Shown piece by piece: positions 53,174-61,198 of a stretch of DNA of 64,000 nt. The notes below the pieces were generated by a model that was not told the DNA's origin, made no database searches, and saw only the letters and a program-made list of their open reading frames with translations. A program made the translations under genes and the position numbers. The DNA is from Citrifermentans bremense (GTDB lineage Bacteria > Desulfobacterota > Desulfuromonadia > Geobacterales > Geobacteraceae), in contig NZ_AP023213.1 in the NCBI RefSeq assembly GCF_014218275.1, positions 2,334,001 through 2,398,000 on the forward strand, in the 5' to 3' direction. Positions within the stretch are counted from its first letter, which is position 1. The number at the start of each line of letters is the position of its first letter.

Positions 53174-54322
53174 ATGAAAATCGCGACCGAAGCAGCACAG
53201 ATAGGCCTGCAGCGCGACACCCGCACCGGTGCGGTGACCGTCCCCATCTACCAGACCGCCACTTTCCGCCATCCAGGACTGGGACAGAGCACCGGCTACG
53301 ACTACAGCAGATCCGGAAATCCGACCCGCCAGGCACTGGAGGAAGGGCTTGCCGCCCTGGAGGGGGGCTGCCGCGGCTTCGCCTACGCCTCCGGGATGGC
53401 CGCCATCACGAGCCTCATGTTCCTCTTCAAGCAGGGGGACCACCTTATCGTCACCGAGGACCTCTACGGCGGGAGCTACCGGCTTTTCGAGAAGCTGTTC
53501 CAGCAGTTCGGGCTCAGTTTCAGCTACGTCGACACGAGCGACGTTGAGCTGGTGCGCCAGGCCGTGAGGCCCAACACCAAGGCGCTCTTCGTCGAGTCCC
53601 TCACCAACCCGCTTTTGAAGGTGGCCGATGTGGAGCAACTGGCGGCCCTCTGCAAAGAGCGCGAGATGCTCTGCATCGTTGACAACACCTTCCTGACTCC
53701 GTACCTTTTGCGCTGTCTCGATCTGGGCGCCGACATCACCGTGTATTCCGGGAGCAAATACCTGGCCGGCCACAACGACACCGTCTGCGGACTGGTGGCG
53801 GTGAAGGACCCGGTGCTGGCCGAGCAGGTCTACTTCCATCAAAACGGCGCCGGCGCAGTCTTGGGGCCCCAGGATTCCTGGCTCACTGTGAGGGGAATCA
53901 AGACGCTCACCATCCGCCTGGACCGGCAACAGGAAAATGCGCTCGCCATAGCGCAGTGGCTGAGCCTCCACCCCCAGGTCGCCAAGGTGCACTACCCCGG
54001 CCTCCCCGACCACCCCGGCCATGAACTGATGAAAAGCCGCGGCAAAGGCTTCGGCGCCATGATCGCCTTCGAGGTGACCGAGCCGCACCTGGTCAATACG
54101 CTGTTGATGAAGACCCGCCTGATCTCCTTCGCCGAGAGCCTCGGCGGCGTCGAGAGCCTGATCACCTTCCCCGCGGTGCAGACCCACGCGGACATCGAGC
54201 CGGAGACGCTGAAGCGGCTCGGCATCAACCATTCACTGCTCCGCCTCTCGGTGGGGATCGAAGACAAGGACGACCTGGTCGCCGACCTGGCGCAGGCGTT
54301 CGCAGGAGGAGAACCGGAATGA
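53174..54322 (+). CDS. Cys/Met-metabolism PLP enzyme, cystathionine gamma-synthase type (first)
   Basis: A 382-residue enzyme of the trans-sulfuration family. It has YDYSRSGNPTRQALEEGLAALEGG near 45, the PLP-contact SGMAAI, EDLYGGSYRL, VDNTFLTPYLLRCLDLGADI, and the PLP Lys in YSGSKYLAGHND near 200. GGAGG at 53161-53165 precedes the ATG. It is under the SAM-I riboswitch, so methionine synthesis is the likely pathway. Reaction (cystathionine gamma-synthase, beta- or gamma-lyase, or O-acetylhomoserine sulfhydrylase) is not settled; first place in the operon suits the gamma-synthase or sulfhydrylase. Confidence 0.88.
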   Translation: MKIATEAAQIGLQRDTRTGAVTVPIYQTATFRHPGLGQSTGYDYSRSGNPTRQALEEGLAALEGGCRGFAYASGMAAITSLMFLFKQGDHLIVTEDLYGGSYRLFEKLFQQFGLSFSYVDTSDVELVRQAVRPNTKALFVESLTNPLLKVADVEQLAALCKEREMLCIVDNTFLTPYLLRCLDLGADITVYSGSKYLAGHNDTVCGLVAVKDPVLAEQVYFHQNGAGAVLGPQDSWLTVRGIKTLTIRLDRQQENALAIAQWLSLHPQVAKVHYPGLPDHPGHELMKSRGKGFGAMIAFEVTEPHLVNTLLMKTRLISFAESLGGVESLITFPAVQTHADIEPETLKRLGINHSLLRLSVGIEDKDDLVADLAQAFAGGEPE

Positions 54323-55452
54323 AATTCGCGACCGAACTGATACACGGCACAGCCCCGATAGACCCGGAGCACGGCTCCCTGAGCCACCCTATCTACCTCA
54401 GCTCCACCTTCGCCCAGGACTCGATGGAGCACTTCGGAAAGTACGACTACTCCCGCTCGGGGAACCCGACCCGCGAGGCGCTGGAAGAGGCTGTGGCCGG
54501 GCTTGAGAAAGGGGCCGTGGGGCTTGCCTTCGCCTCCGGGATGGCCGCCATCTCCTCCACCCTGCTCATCTTCGCGCCGGGGGATCACCTGGTGGTCTGC
54601 GAGGACGTCTACGGCGGGACCTTCCGCGCCCTCACCACGGTGCTGAAAAATTGGGGCCTCAACGCCACTTTCGTCGACGCGACCGACACGGCAGCCATCG
54701 CTGCCGCGATCAGGCCAGAGACCAAGGCGCTCTATCTGGAGACCCCCTCCAACCCGCTGATCAAGATCACCGATCTCAAGGGTGCCGCGGCGCTCGCCAA
54801 GGAGAAGGGGATCCTCACCATCGTCGACAACACCTTTATGACGCCTTACCTGCAACGCCCGCTGGAGCTTGGGTGCGACATCGTGCTCCACAGCGGCACC
54901 AAGTTCCTGAACGGCCACTCCGACGTTCTCTGCGGCTTCGCCGTCGCCAAGGACCCGGCGGTCGGGCAGAGGATCCGTTTCATCCAGAACGCGTTCGGCG
55001 CAGTTCTCGGGCCGCAGGACTGCTGGCTGGTTTTACGTGGATTGAAGACCCTGAAGGTACGCATGGAAGAGCACCAGGCGAGCGCGAAGCTTATCGTCTC
55101 CTGGCTCAAGGAGCAAAAGGAAGTGGCGAAGATCTACTACCCCGGCCTTCCCGAGCACCCGGGGTACGAGATCCACAACGCGCAGTCCTCAGGCCCCGGT
55201 GCTGTCCTCTCCTTCGAACTATCGAGCTACGAGGTGACCAGGAAACTCCTGGAAGGGGTGAAGCTCTCCGCGTTCGCCGTGAGCCTGGGAGGGGTGGAAA
55301 GCATCCTCTCCTACCCCGCCAAGATGTCGCATGCCGCCATGCCCCCCGCCGAGCGCGAGGCAAGGGGGATCAAGGACACGCTGGTGCGTCTGTCGGTAGG
55401 CCTGGAGGATCCCGAGGACCTGATCGCCGACATGGAACGCTCTCTTAGATAA
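54319..55452 (+). CDS. Cys/Met-metabolism PLP enzyme, cystathionine beta-lyase type (second)
   Basis: A 377-residue paralogue of the enzyme before it, overlapping its stop by four bases. It has YDYSRSGNPTREALEEAVAGLEKG, EDVYGGTFRA, VDNTFMTPYLQRPLELGCDIV, and the PLP Lys in HSGTKFLNGHSDV near 197. The two enzymes could be successive steps from O-acylhomoserine and cysteine to homocysteine, which fits SAM-I control of the operon. Sequence alone does not say which is synthase and which is lyase. Confidence 0.88.
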   Translation: MKFATELIHGTAPIDPEHGSLSHPIYLSSTFAQDSMEHFGKYDYSRSGNPTREALEEAVAGLEKGAVGLAFASGMAAISSTLLIFAPGDHLVVCEDVYGGTFRALTTVLKNWGLNATFVDATDTAAIAAAIRPETKALYLETPSNPLIKITDLKGAAALAKEKGILTIVDNTFMTPYLQRPLELGCDIVLHSGTKFLNGHSDVLCGFAVAKDPAVGQRIRFIQNAFGAVLGPQDCWLVLRGLKTLKVRMEEHQASAKLIVSWLKEQKEVAKIYYPGLPEHPGYEIHNAQSSGPGAVLSFELSSYEVTRKLLEGVKLSAFAVSLGGVESILSYPAKMSHAAMPPAEREARGIKDTLVRLSVGLEDPEDLIADMERSLR

Positions 55453-55602
55453 AAACCTGAAGCCGAAAGGCGGAACGCAGAGGTCCCAAAGGTCCATGGA
55501 GGTCACGGAGGTTTTGTAAGGGAACAAGCAGAACAAAGCTGTAACATGTTGGTTTTGTTCTAGTCTTTCCTCTGTGATCCTCTGTGGTGAGTGTCTTTCA
55601 GC
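55453..55602. repeat. Intergenic repeat with CCTCTGTG motifs, second copy
   Basis: It begins AAAACCTGAAGC, carries ACGCAGAGGTCCC, and ends with two CCTCTGTG boxes (near 55570 and 55580). It is related to 20926-21077, where the same blocks form a perfect 12-base inverted repeat. Confidence 0.6.
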
Positions 55603-55632
55603 ATAAAAAAAGCCCGGGATCCCGGGCTTTTA
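55603..55632. terminator. Bidirectional terminator between convergent genes
   Basis: GCCCGGGATCCCGGGC is a perfect palindrome flanked by seven A on the left and four T on the right. It serves the PLP enzyme genes (plus) and the J-domain protein gene (minus). Confidence 0.88.
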
Positions 55633-55661
55633 CTTTTTGTTCGCGTTATGTAGTTACCGCT

Positions 55662-56987
55662 TCACCTTTTCCACTTGAAGCTCACGGTCTTCACACCGGG
55701 TATCGCTTTCTGGAATACGGCCAGCCCCTCGTCGGTGATGCTGTTGCCGCTGCTGGTGAGCCCTTTGAGCCCCTGCAGCCCCTGCAGATACACCAGGCCC
55801 CGGTCGGAGATGGCGGTCTGGTACAAGTAGATCCTTTTCAAGTTGGTGAGGGATGAGATAGAGAGAAGGGCCGCGTCGGTCAACCCCTGGCCGCAGAGGT
55901 AGAGCTCCTCAAGCCCGCTCAGGTGCACGATGTTGTCGAGGTCCGAGTCGGTCACCTCGTACAGGAAGAGCGCCTGCAGGTCGTCCGCTTTCAACTGCTG
56001 CAAAAGCTTCAGGCTCGGCCCCGCTTCGTCCTTCACGTCCAGCCGCACCGCCTGGTCGACGTACACTTCCACCCTTCCCGCCGCAGGTCCAGCCTTCTTC
56101 CACTGGCTGAAGTCCGCCGAGGCAAGATCCCGGAAGTACAACGTTCCGCAAGAAAGTCCGTCGGGGAACTGGATGCTTCTTCTCACCCTGGTTCGCCCCG
56201 CCTCCTCACGCGCCTTTTCGCTTCTCAAGGCAACCAGCCTGCGCTGAGCCCGTGCGACGTTCATCTCAGCCGCCGCGATCATCTCGGCGAACAGGTCGCT
56301 CCCCTCCGCCAGGCTCTGGTCGACCCGCAGCTTGAAGCGGCAGACGTAGCTCGTCCTCAGGTTTTCCACCTGGGCGCTCAGATCGCGCACAGCCTGGGCC
56401 TCGACCGCTATCTCCCGCTTCACCCGCGCCAGCTCCGTCTTCACGTCGGGTGCCTCAGGCTGCCGCTCGGGGTGATGCCTTCTCCAGCTGCGCAGGATCT
56501 CCCTCAGGGCACGCGAATCCTCGTCCGCATACGCCTGGTTCGCCTTCAGCATCAATTCATGTCTCAGGCTACGGTTCCCGTCCCCCGCAAGGTCCGGGTG
56601 GATAGCCTTGGCGACTTCCCGGTAGAGCGCCTTGATGTCCTCTTCTTCCGCCTTCCAGACGCGGCCGCGAGATCCGGCACCGGCACCAGGCTTGAACGAC
56701 TTGCCGTGGCCGTAGGTTTCCCGGTCCAGGTACTCCTCCTGGATCTCCGGATCGCTTACTGCACCTCCGCCGTTGAGACGAGCTATCTCCGCCTCCAGGC
56801 GCTCAAGCTCGGCCATGCGCAGCCCGAGGGTCGCCTGGTAGTTCTTCTCGAAACCGGCGATCTCCTCGCGCAGTTGCTGCAGTTCGGCCGATAGCTCCGC
56901 GTGCCGCGCACGCAGCGACGCAAGCTCGGCCTTCTTTTGCTCGAGTTCGATCTCTTCCGGTAGTTTTCCCTGAAAACAAGCCGTCAT
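55662..56987 (-). CDS. J-domain-like and leucine-rich-repeat hybrid protein
   Basis: A 441-residue cytoplasmic protein without signal peptide. Residues 8-75 are a coiled coil (LEQKKAELASLRARHAEL and onwards). Residues about 115-175 look like a J domain: EDIKALYREVAKAIHPDLAGD with the HPD that contacts Hsp70. A second coiled coil spans about 185-265. From about 325 to the end are leucine-rich repeats (LDNIVHLSGLEELYLCG, LTDAALLSISSLTNLKRIYL, ISDRGLVYLQGLQGLKGLTSS). The start at 56985-56987 has no clear ribosome binding site; a GTG three codons earlier is equally possible. I do not know this architecture as a named family. Confidence 0.78.
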   Translation of the reverse strand: MTACFQGKLPEEIELEQKKAELASLRARHAELSAELQQLREEIAGFEKNYQATLGLRMAELERLEAEIARLNGGGAVSDPEIQEEYLDRETYGHGKSFKPGAGAGSRGRVWKAEEEDIKALYREVAKAIHPDLAGDGNRSLRHELMLKANQAYADEDSRALREILRSWRRHHPERQPEAPDVKTELARVKREIAVEAQAVRDLSAQVENLRTSYVCRFKLRVDQSLAEGSDLFAEMIAAAEMNVARAQRRLVALRSEKAREEAGRTRVRRSIQFPDGLSCGTLYFRDLASADFSQWKKAGPAAGRVEVYVDQAVRLDVKDEAGPSLKLLQQLKADDLQALFLYEVTDSDLDNIVHLSGLEELYLCGQGLTDAALLSISSLTNLKRIYLYQTAISDRGLVYLQGLQGLKGLTSSGNSITDEGLAVFQKAIPGVKTVSFKWKR

Positions 56988-57379
56988 AGCGACCACACTA
57001 TCAGCGATAATTTAACAGCATCAACTTATTTTCGCACACTAACACGCCGGAGGCTTCTATACAAAAGGATTTTCACCGGCTGAAGTGGAAACGACAGAAA
57101 ATAGGTGCGAGGAGTTGCGGCAATGGGCGTCATCCATAAGGAAGACAGCAAGCCGTTGCAATAGACGAGAAGAAGTGGCGCCTTCGATACAGCATCGCTG
57201 GAAAGCTATGCCTAAAAAAGAATAAACATTGGAAAAACTCCCACCGCAGAGTCCTTGAAATGACGACCAAAAGCCATAAAGTTAACCTCGTTGCACCTGC
57301 GGAAAGGAGGGGTGGTAAGAGTCGCAGGCATATGGTCTGTAATTGCTTTTCACAGGTAGTCACTCTCAAGGAGGATTCT
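56988..57379. other. Divergent intergenic region
   Basis: About 390 bases between the J-domain and GDSL genes, moderately AT-rich. I looked for a cyclic di-GMP or other riboswitch core and saw none. No small gene is convincing. Confidence 0.45.
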
Positions 57380-58366
57380 ATGACAGAAGTTCTTTCCAAG
57401 AGGCAGGCGATCCTTGGCCTTCTGCTAGCCCTAATCATTGCGCTGCCGGGATGGGCGGCAGCACAGACATCTTTCGACCAGATCGTCGTCTTCGGTGACA
57501 GTCTTTCCGACCCGGGCAACGCCTTCATCTTTCAAGGAGCAGCGAACGTTCCACCCTATGACGCCCTCGACCCTTTCCTTGTCCCCACCATGTCCTACGC
57601 CAGAGGGGGGCATCATTTCAGCAACGGTCGCACCTGGGTGGAACAACTGGCACGACAGTTCGCGCTATCGAAAAACACGCGCCCGGCCTTCGCCGAACTA
57701 GGCCTCGATGCGACCAATTACGCGATCGGCGGAGCCAGGGCGCACGACAATGAGGAAGAAACGCTAGCCCCAACCTTCGAGGAGGTGGCAACCCTCTCCT
57801 ACGAGGTCACCGCTTTCCTCCAGGTCTTCGGCTGGAACGCCCCGAAAAATGCGCTCTACGTGGTGGAATTCGGCAGCAACGACATCAGGGACGCGCTGGA
57901 GGCACAGGATCCCTCCATCGTCGAGAAGGCGGTGGCTTCGGTCCACAGGAACATCGTGTCGCTCATTGAAGCGGGCGCTGTCAAATTCCTGGTGTGCAAC
58001 GCCCCGGACCTTTCCCTGACGCCGGCAGTCATAGCCATCGACAAGATGAGACCAGGAACCGCTGCCGGCGCGCGTGAGCTTTCAAGCTACTACAACTTAC
58101 TCCTCAACCAACTGGTGGCTACGCTCAAGTCGCAGTACCCCGAGATCCTAGTTGTGCAGGTGGACTTTTTCGACATGCTCCTCGAAATCGTCAGCAATCC
58201 GACCGACTTTGGGCTGAGCTTCATCGACACCCCCTGCGTAACCCCGGGGGTGCCTCCCTTCACCTGCAGCAATCCTGACGACTACCTCTTCTGGGACGGA
58301 ATTCACCCGACCCAGACGGTACATGCCATCATGGCCCAGCAGGCGCTGTCGGAGCTTGCTAAGTAA
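57380..58366 (+). CDS. Exported GDSL/SGNH-family esterase
   Basis: A 328-residue hydrolase with a signal peptide (LLLALIIALPGWAAA). The four blocks of the family are complete: FGDSLSDPGN near 37 (catalytic Ser), NYAIGGARA near 112, VVEFGSNDIRD near 160 and WDGIHPTQTVHAIMA near 306 with the Asp and His. Thus it is probably an active lipase or esterase. No autotransporter barrel follows, so it should stay in the periplasm or be secreted. AAGGAGG precedes the ATG at 57380; a longer frame would hide the signal. Confidence 0.92.
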   Translation: MTEVLSKRQAILGLLLALIIALPGWAAAQTSFDQIVVFGDSLSDPGNAFIFQGAANVPPYDALDPFLVPTMSYARGGHHFSNGRTWVEQLARQFALSKNTRPAFAELGLDATNYAIGGARAHDNEEETLAPTFEEVATLSYEVTAFLQVFGWNAPKNALYVVEFGSNDIRDALEAQDPSIVEKAVASVHRNIVSLIEAGAVKFLVCNAPDLSLTPAVIAIDKMRPGTAAGARELSSYYNLLLNQLVATLKSQYPEILVVQVDFFDMLLEIVSNPTDFGLSFIDTPCVTPGVPPFTCSNPDDYLFWDGIHPTQTVHAIMAQQALSELAK

Positions 58367-58373
58367 CCGGCAC

Positions 58374-58408
58374 AAAAAACCGGAGTCCCCCAAAGGAGGG
58401 CTCCGGTT
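58374..58408 (-). terminator. Terminator between convergent genes
   Basis: ACCGGAG-CCCCC pairs with GGAGGG-CTCCGGT around AAA. On the minus strand it is followed by TTTTTT, so it mainly serves the yaiI gene; it also lies 12 bases after the esterase stop. Confidence 0.82.
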
Positions 58409-58478
58409 CATGAAACCACGCCACGCCTAGCCATCTCGCTTTCGACGACGTACACAGCTCCCGGTAACTCGTCCGTTC

Positions 58479-58940
58479 CTAGGACCGGTGCTCGCGCACC
58501 ATCCTGGTGAGCAGGCGATCAAGGGCGGAGGCGAAACGGTTGCGGTCGGTGAGGCCCAACTGCGCAGGCCCGCCTACCAGCACCCCGTCGGTCCGCAACT
58601 CAGCCATCAGGTTCCGGTAGGAAAGCCTTTCCCCCACATTCTCCTCGGTGTAGAGTTCGCCGCGGGGATCGAGCGCGACTCCCCCCTTCTCGACCACCCG
58701 CGCGGCGAGAGGGATGTCGGCAGTGATGACCAGGTCGCATGCCCCGGCATTTTCGGCTATGTAGTCGTCGGCGACGTCAAAGCCAGCCTTGACGCGCACG
58801 GAAGTCACCAGCGAGGTGTGCGCGCGGGAAAGGTCGGTGTTGGCCACCAGACACACAGGCACCTTCAAACGCTCGGAAGCGCGAAACACAATATCCTTTA
58901 CCACCCTGGGACAGGCATCGGCGTCAATCCATATTTTCAT
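58479..58940 (-). CDS. yaiI: YaiI/UPF0178 (DUF188) family protein
   Basis: A 153-residue protein of the YaiI family, a PIN-like fold of unknown function. It opens with [20 protein letters not shown], and has [30 protein letters not shown] near 70-98, all conserved in the family. The Asp residues suggest metal-dependent nuclease activity but this is unproven. AGGAG precedes the ATG. It is monocistronic. Confidence 0.9.
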   Translation of the reverse strand: MKIWIDADACPRVVKDIVFRASERLKVPVCLVANTDLSRAHTSLVTSVRVKAGFDVADDYIAENAGACDLVITADIPLAARVVEKGGVALDPRGELYTEENVGERLSYRNLMAELRTDGVLVGGPAQLGLTDRNRFASALDRLLTRMVREHRS

Positions 58941-59095
58941 TCTCTACTCCTGCGATCACTCCGGGCTTCCTCAAATGGGTGAAAAAATTCTCTCACCTGC
59001 AGCGCTGCACGCTACTACAGCACACCTGTCGTGTCAACGCAGCAGCTCGTACGCAATATATGAGTAGATTTTTTAATCGAAATTAAATTATAAGA

Positions 59096-59124
59096 TTGAC
59101 ATGGTACAGGAGATGCTATATGTT
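59096..59124 (+). promoter_or_regulatory. Promoter of the cold-shock gene
   Basis: TTGACA at 59096-59101 and TATGTT at 59119-59124 have a 17-base spacer. The upstream stretch is AT-rich (TTTTTTAATCGAAATTAAAT), like an UP element. A leader of about 50 bases follows. Confidence 0.7.
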
Positions 59125-59182
59125 GGCGCATCCGCGGATTCCCGGAACACTAACAAAGCAGTAAAATGGGAGAAGTAAGTAA

Positions 59183-59383
59183 ATGGTAAACGGAACTGTG
59201 AAATGGTTTAACGACAGCAAGGGTTTTGGCTTTCTCGAGCAGGAAAATGGCGAGGACGTATTCGTACATTTCTCCGCTATCAACGGCGACGGCTTCAAAT
59301 CCCTCACCGAAGGCGACAGCGTGACTTTCGAAATCGTAAAGGGACCGAAAGGGCTTCAGGCAGCCAACGTTTCCAGGGCTTAA
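59183..59383 (+). CDS. Cold-shock domain protein
   Basis: A 66-residue single cold-shock domain that binds single-stranded RNA or DNA. RNP1 KGFGFLE and RNP2 VFVHFSAI are intact, and the start [17 protein letters not shown] is standard. GGGAGAAG precedes the ATG. It is monocistronic with its own promoter and terminator. Not all family members are cold-induced, so the trigger is unknown. Confidence 0.96.
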   Translation: MVNGTVKWFNDSKGFGFLEQENGEDVFVHFSAINGDGFKSLTEGDSVTFEIVKGPKGLQAANVSRA

Positions 59384-59405
59384 TCACATAGCGTAGAACT
59401 TTATC

Positions 59406-59439
59406 GAAGGCCCCGGAGGAATCCGGGGCCTTTTTTTTT
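59406..59439 (+). terminator. Terminator of the cold-shock gene
   Basis: AGGCCCCGGA pairs with TCCGGGGCCT around GGAA, followed by nine T. Confidence 0.93.
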
Positions 59440-59453
59440 GTACGCTTAACCAC

Positions 59454-59533
59454 AAAAATCCCCCCTGTCCCCACTCCCGCCTTCGCGGATCGAAGCGCTA
59501 CGGCGCGCAGACCCGTCGCAAAGGGGGGAACGT
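59454..59533 (+). repeat. C-rich intergenic repeat, long form, single insert
   Basis: AAAATCCCCCCTGTCCCC, one insert module at 59476-59511 (CCCGCCTTCGCGG to GCGCAGA), then CCCGTCGCAAAGGGGGG. It lies between the cold-shock gene and the end of the CbiO gene. Confidence 0.75.
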
Positions 59534-59613
59534 ACCCCCCGCATGGTCCTTCGTTGAAAGATAACGCTTGCTCTACGGTGTTCCCCGACGAGCCTTTGCC
59601 AGACCCATTCGCT

Positions 59614-60363
59614 TCATGCGCCGCAGATGGGACACCCTTGCATGGAAAGGGGTTTTTCCAGGCGACATTCCCTAAGCAGAGCCTCGTCCTGAAATATCTC
59701 CCGGGTCGGCCCGTCCGCCCTCACCTCTCCGCCGCTCAACACCACGGTCCGCTCGCACAGATCCAGCACCAGGTCAAGATCATGACTGGTGACGATCTTG
59801 CTGTGCCGAAAATCCTTCAAAAGGTTGATCAATTGCCGGCGGGCGTACGGGTCCAGACCGTTACCCGGTTCATCCATCACCAGTATGTCGGGCGACATGG
59901 ACAGAACGGTGGCGATGGCAACCCGCCGCTTCTCGCCGGCCGACAGGTGGTAAGGGGGCTTTCCCGCAAGGTGCAGCGCGTCGACCTGCCGCAGCGCATC
60001 GGTCACGCAGCGCTCCAGGTCTTCACCGCTCAGGCCGAGGTTCATCGGGCCGAAGGCCACGTCCTCGTACACGGTGGGCATGAAGAGCTGGTCGTCTGGG
60101 TCGTGGAATACCATCCCGACGGTACGCCTGATCTCGGCGAGAGTATCGCGCCTGACAGGGAGGTGGCCGACGCGAACTGAGCCTGAAGTGGGGAGCAGGT
60201 GCCCGTTCAGGTGCGCCAGAAGCGTCGACTTCCCCGCCCCGTTCGCCCCTATTACGGCGACCGATTCCCCGTGGGTGATGCGGATTGAGACGTCGCTTAG
60301 GGCCACCGTGCCGTCGGGATAGACATGGCGCAGGCGGTCCACTTCGAGTATGTGATGGCTCAT
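59614..60363 (-). CDS. Nickel/cobalt ECF transporter ATPase CbiO/NikO
   Basis: A 249-residue ATPase that powers a group I energy-coupling-factor metal importer. Walker A GANGAGKSTLLAHL is near residue 39, the signature HLSAGEKRRVAIATVL near 138, and Walker B ILVMDEPGNGLDPYARR near 160. The Cys pair at the C-terminus (MQGCPICGA) is unusual and could bind metal. The ATG at 60361-60363 overlaps the cbiQ stop by four bases. It works with CbiQ and the CbiMN protein encoded upstream. Confidence 0.9.
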   Translation of the reverse strand: MSHHILEVDRLRHVYPDGTVALSDVSIRITHGESVAVIGANGAGKSTLLAHLNGHLLPTSGSVRVGHLPVRRDTLAEIRRTVGMVFHDPDDQLFMPTVYEDVAFGPMNLGLSGEDLERCVTDALRQVDALHLAGKPPYHLSAGEKRRVAIATVLSMSPDILVMDEPGNGLDPYARRQLINLLKDFRHSKIVTSHDLDLVLDLCERTVVLSGGEVRADGPTREIFQDEALLRECRLEKPLSMQGCPICGA

Positions 60364-61172
60364 GGCAGTGATCCTGTGAAGAGTGCGCCGACCGAGCCGG
60401 CGACGTTTGTGAGCCTCAAGGCAATGCACAGGGAGACCCAGAGGGAGAGGAAAGCGAGGTCGGCGACCCGCACGCGCTTCTTGACCGGCTCAGGAAAGGC
60501 TCCAGAGAATCCCCGCGCCAGCATCGCCATATGCAGGCGCTCGGCCCGGTGCCAGGTCCGTAGCAAAAGGTGGCCTATGAGCGAGGCGTAGCTTTTCAGC
60601 CCGGCTCCTTTCCTGCCGAAGCAGCGCAGTTCCCTGGCCTTGGCTGCCCGCGCGCCCTCTTCTGCCAGAACGAACAGGTAGCGGTAGAGAAACAGTAGCT
60701 GCAGCGCAAAGGGGCGCGGCATGCCGAGACGCTTCAGGGCGCTGCAGACAGCGGGAAAACCGGTGAGGGCGGTCAGCGAGAAAACTGCAGTTACGGTGAG
60801 GCCAGTTCGAAGGACGATGGAGGCGAAGGAAAGCCAGCCACCGGTAAGTTTCAGCGCACCTACTTGCAGCAGCACTTCGCGGTCGAAAAAGGGGTTGCAG
60901 ATCCCTACGGCGATGGCGAAGGGGAGCACCAGCGCCACCTTTGCCAAGAGGTATTTGGCTGGCAGTTCCCCAACGACGATAAGGAACGTGGGGAAAATGA
61001 TAAAAGGGATGAGGGCGGAGATCTGGTACCTGTCGAAGGAGACGACGCAGACGATGAAAAACAAGGTCGCGAGCACCTTCGCGCGGGCATCGAGCCGATG
61101 CAAAAAGGTGGTCCCGAACGCCAGTTGATCCAGCCGCTTCAAATCGAGCAGCGCGGCACTAATGGATGTCAT
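60360..61172 (-). CDS. Nickel/cobalt ECF transporter membrane coupling protein CbiQ/NikQ
   Basis: A 270-residue membrane protein, the T component that links the ATPase to the substrate-binding unit. It has about five helices and the family's Arg-containing coupling helices (EEGARAAKARELRCFG near 172 and TWHRAERLHMAMLARGF near 207). It opens with the family start DQLAFGTTFLHRLDARAKVLAT. It sits between cbiM and cbiO, overlapping the latter by four bases. Confidence 0.92.
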   Translation of the reverse strand: MTSISAALLDLKRLDQLAFGTTFLHRLDARAKVLATLFFIVCVVSFDRYQISALIPFIIFPTFLIVVGELPAKYLLAKVALVLPFAIAVGICNPFFDREVLLQVGALKLTGGWLSFASIVLRTGLTVTAVFSLTALTGFPAVCSALKRLGMPRPFALQLLFLYRYLFVLAEEGARAAKARELRCFGRKGAGLKSYASLIGHLLLRTWHRAERLHMAMLARGFSGAFPEPVKKRVRVADLAFLSLWVSLCIALRLTNVAGSVGALFTGSLP

Positions 61173-61198
61173 GGTCCGGTCCAGGGAAGGGGTTGGCG

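Noticed and set aside
57000..57379. Possible cyclic di-GMP riboswitch before the GDSL esterase gene
   Set aside because: GEMM riboswitches are common in Geobacter, but the conserved core (GCAAAC then GACGCAAAGC) is not present.
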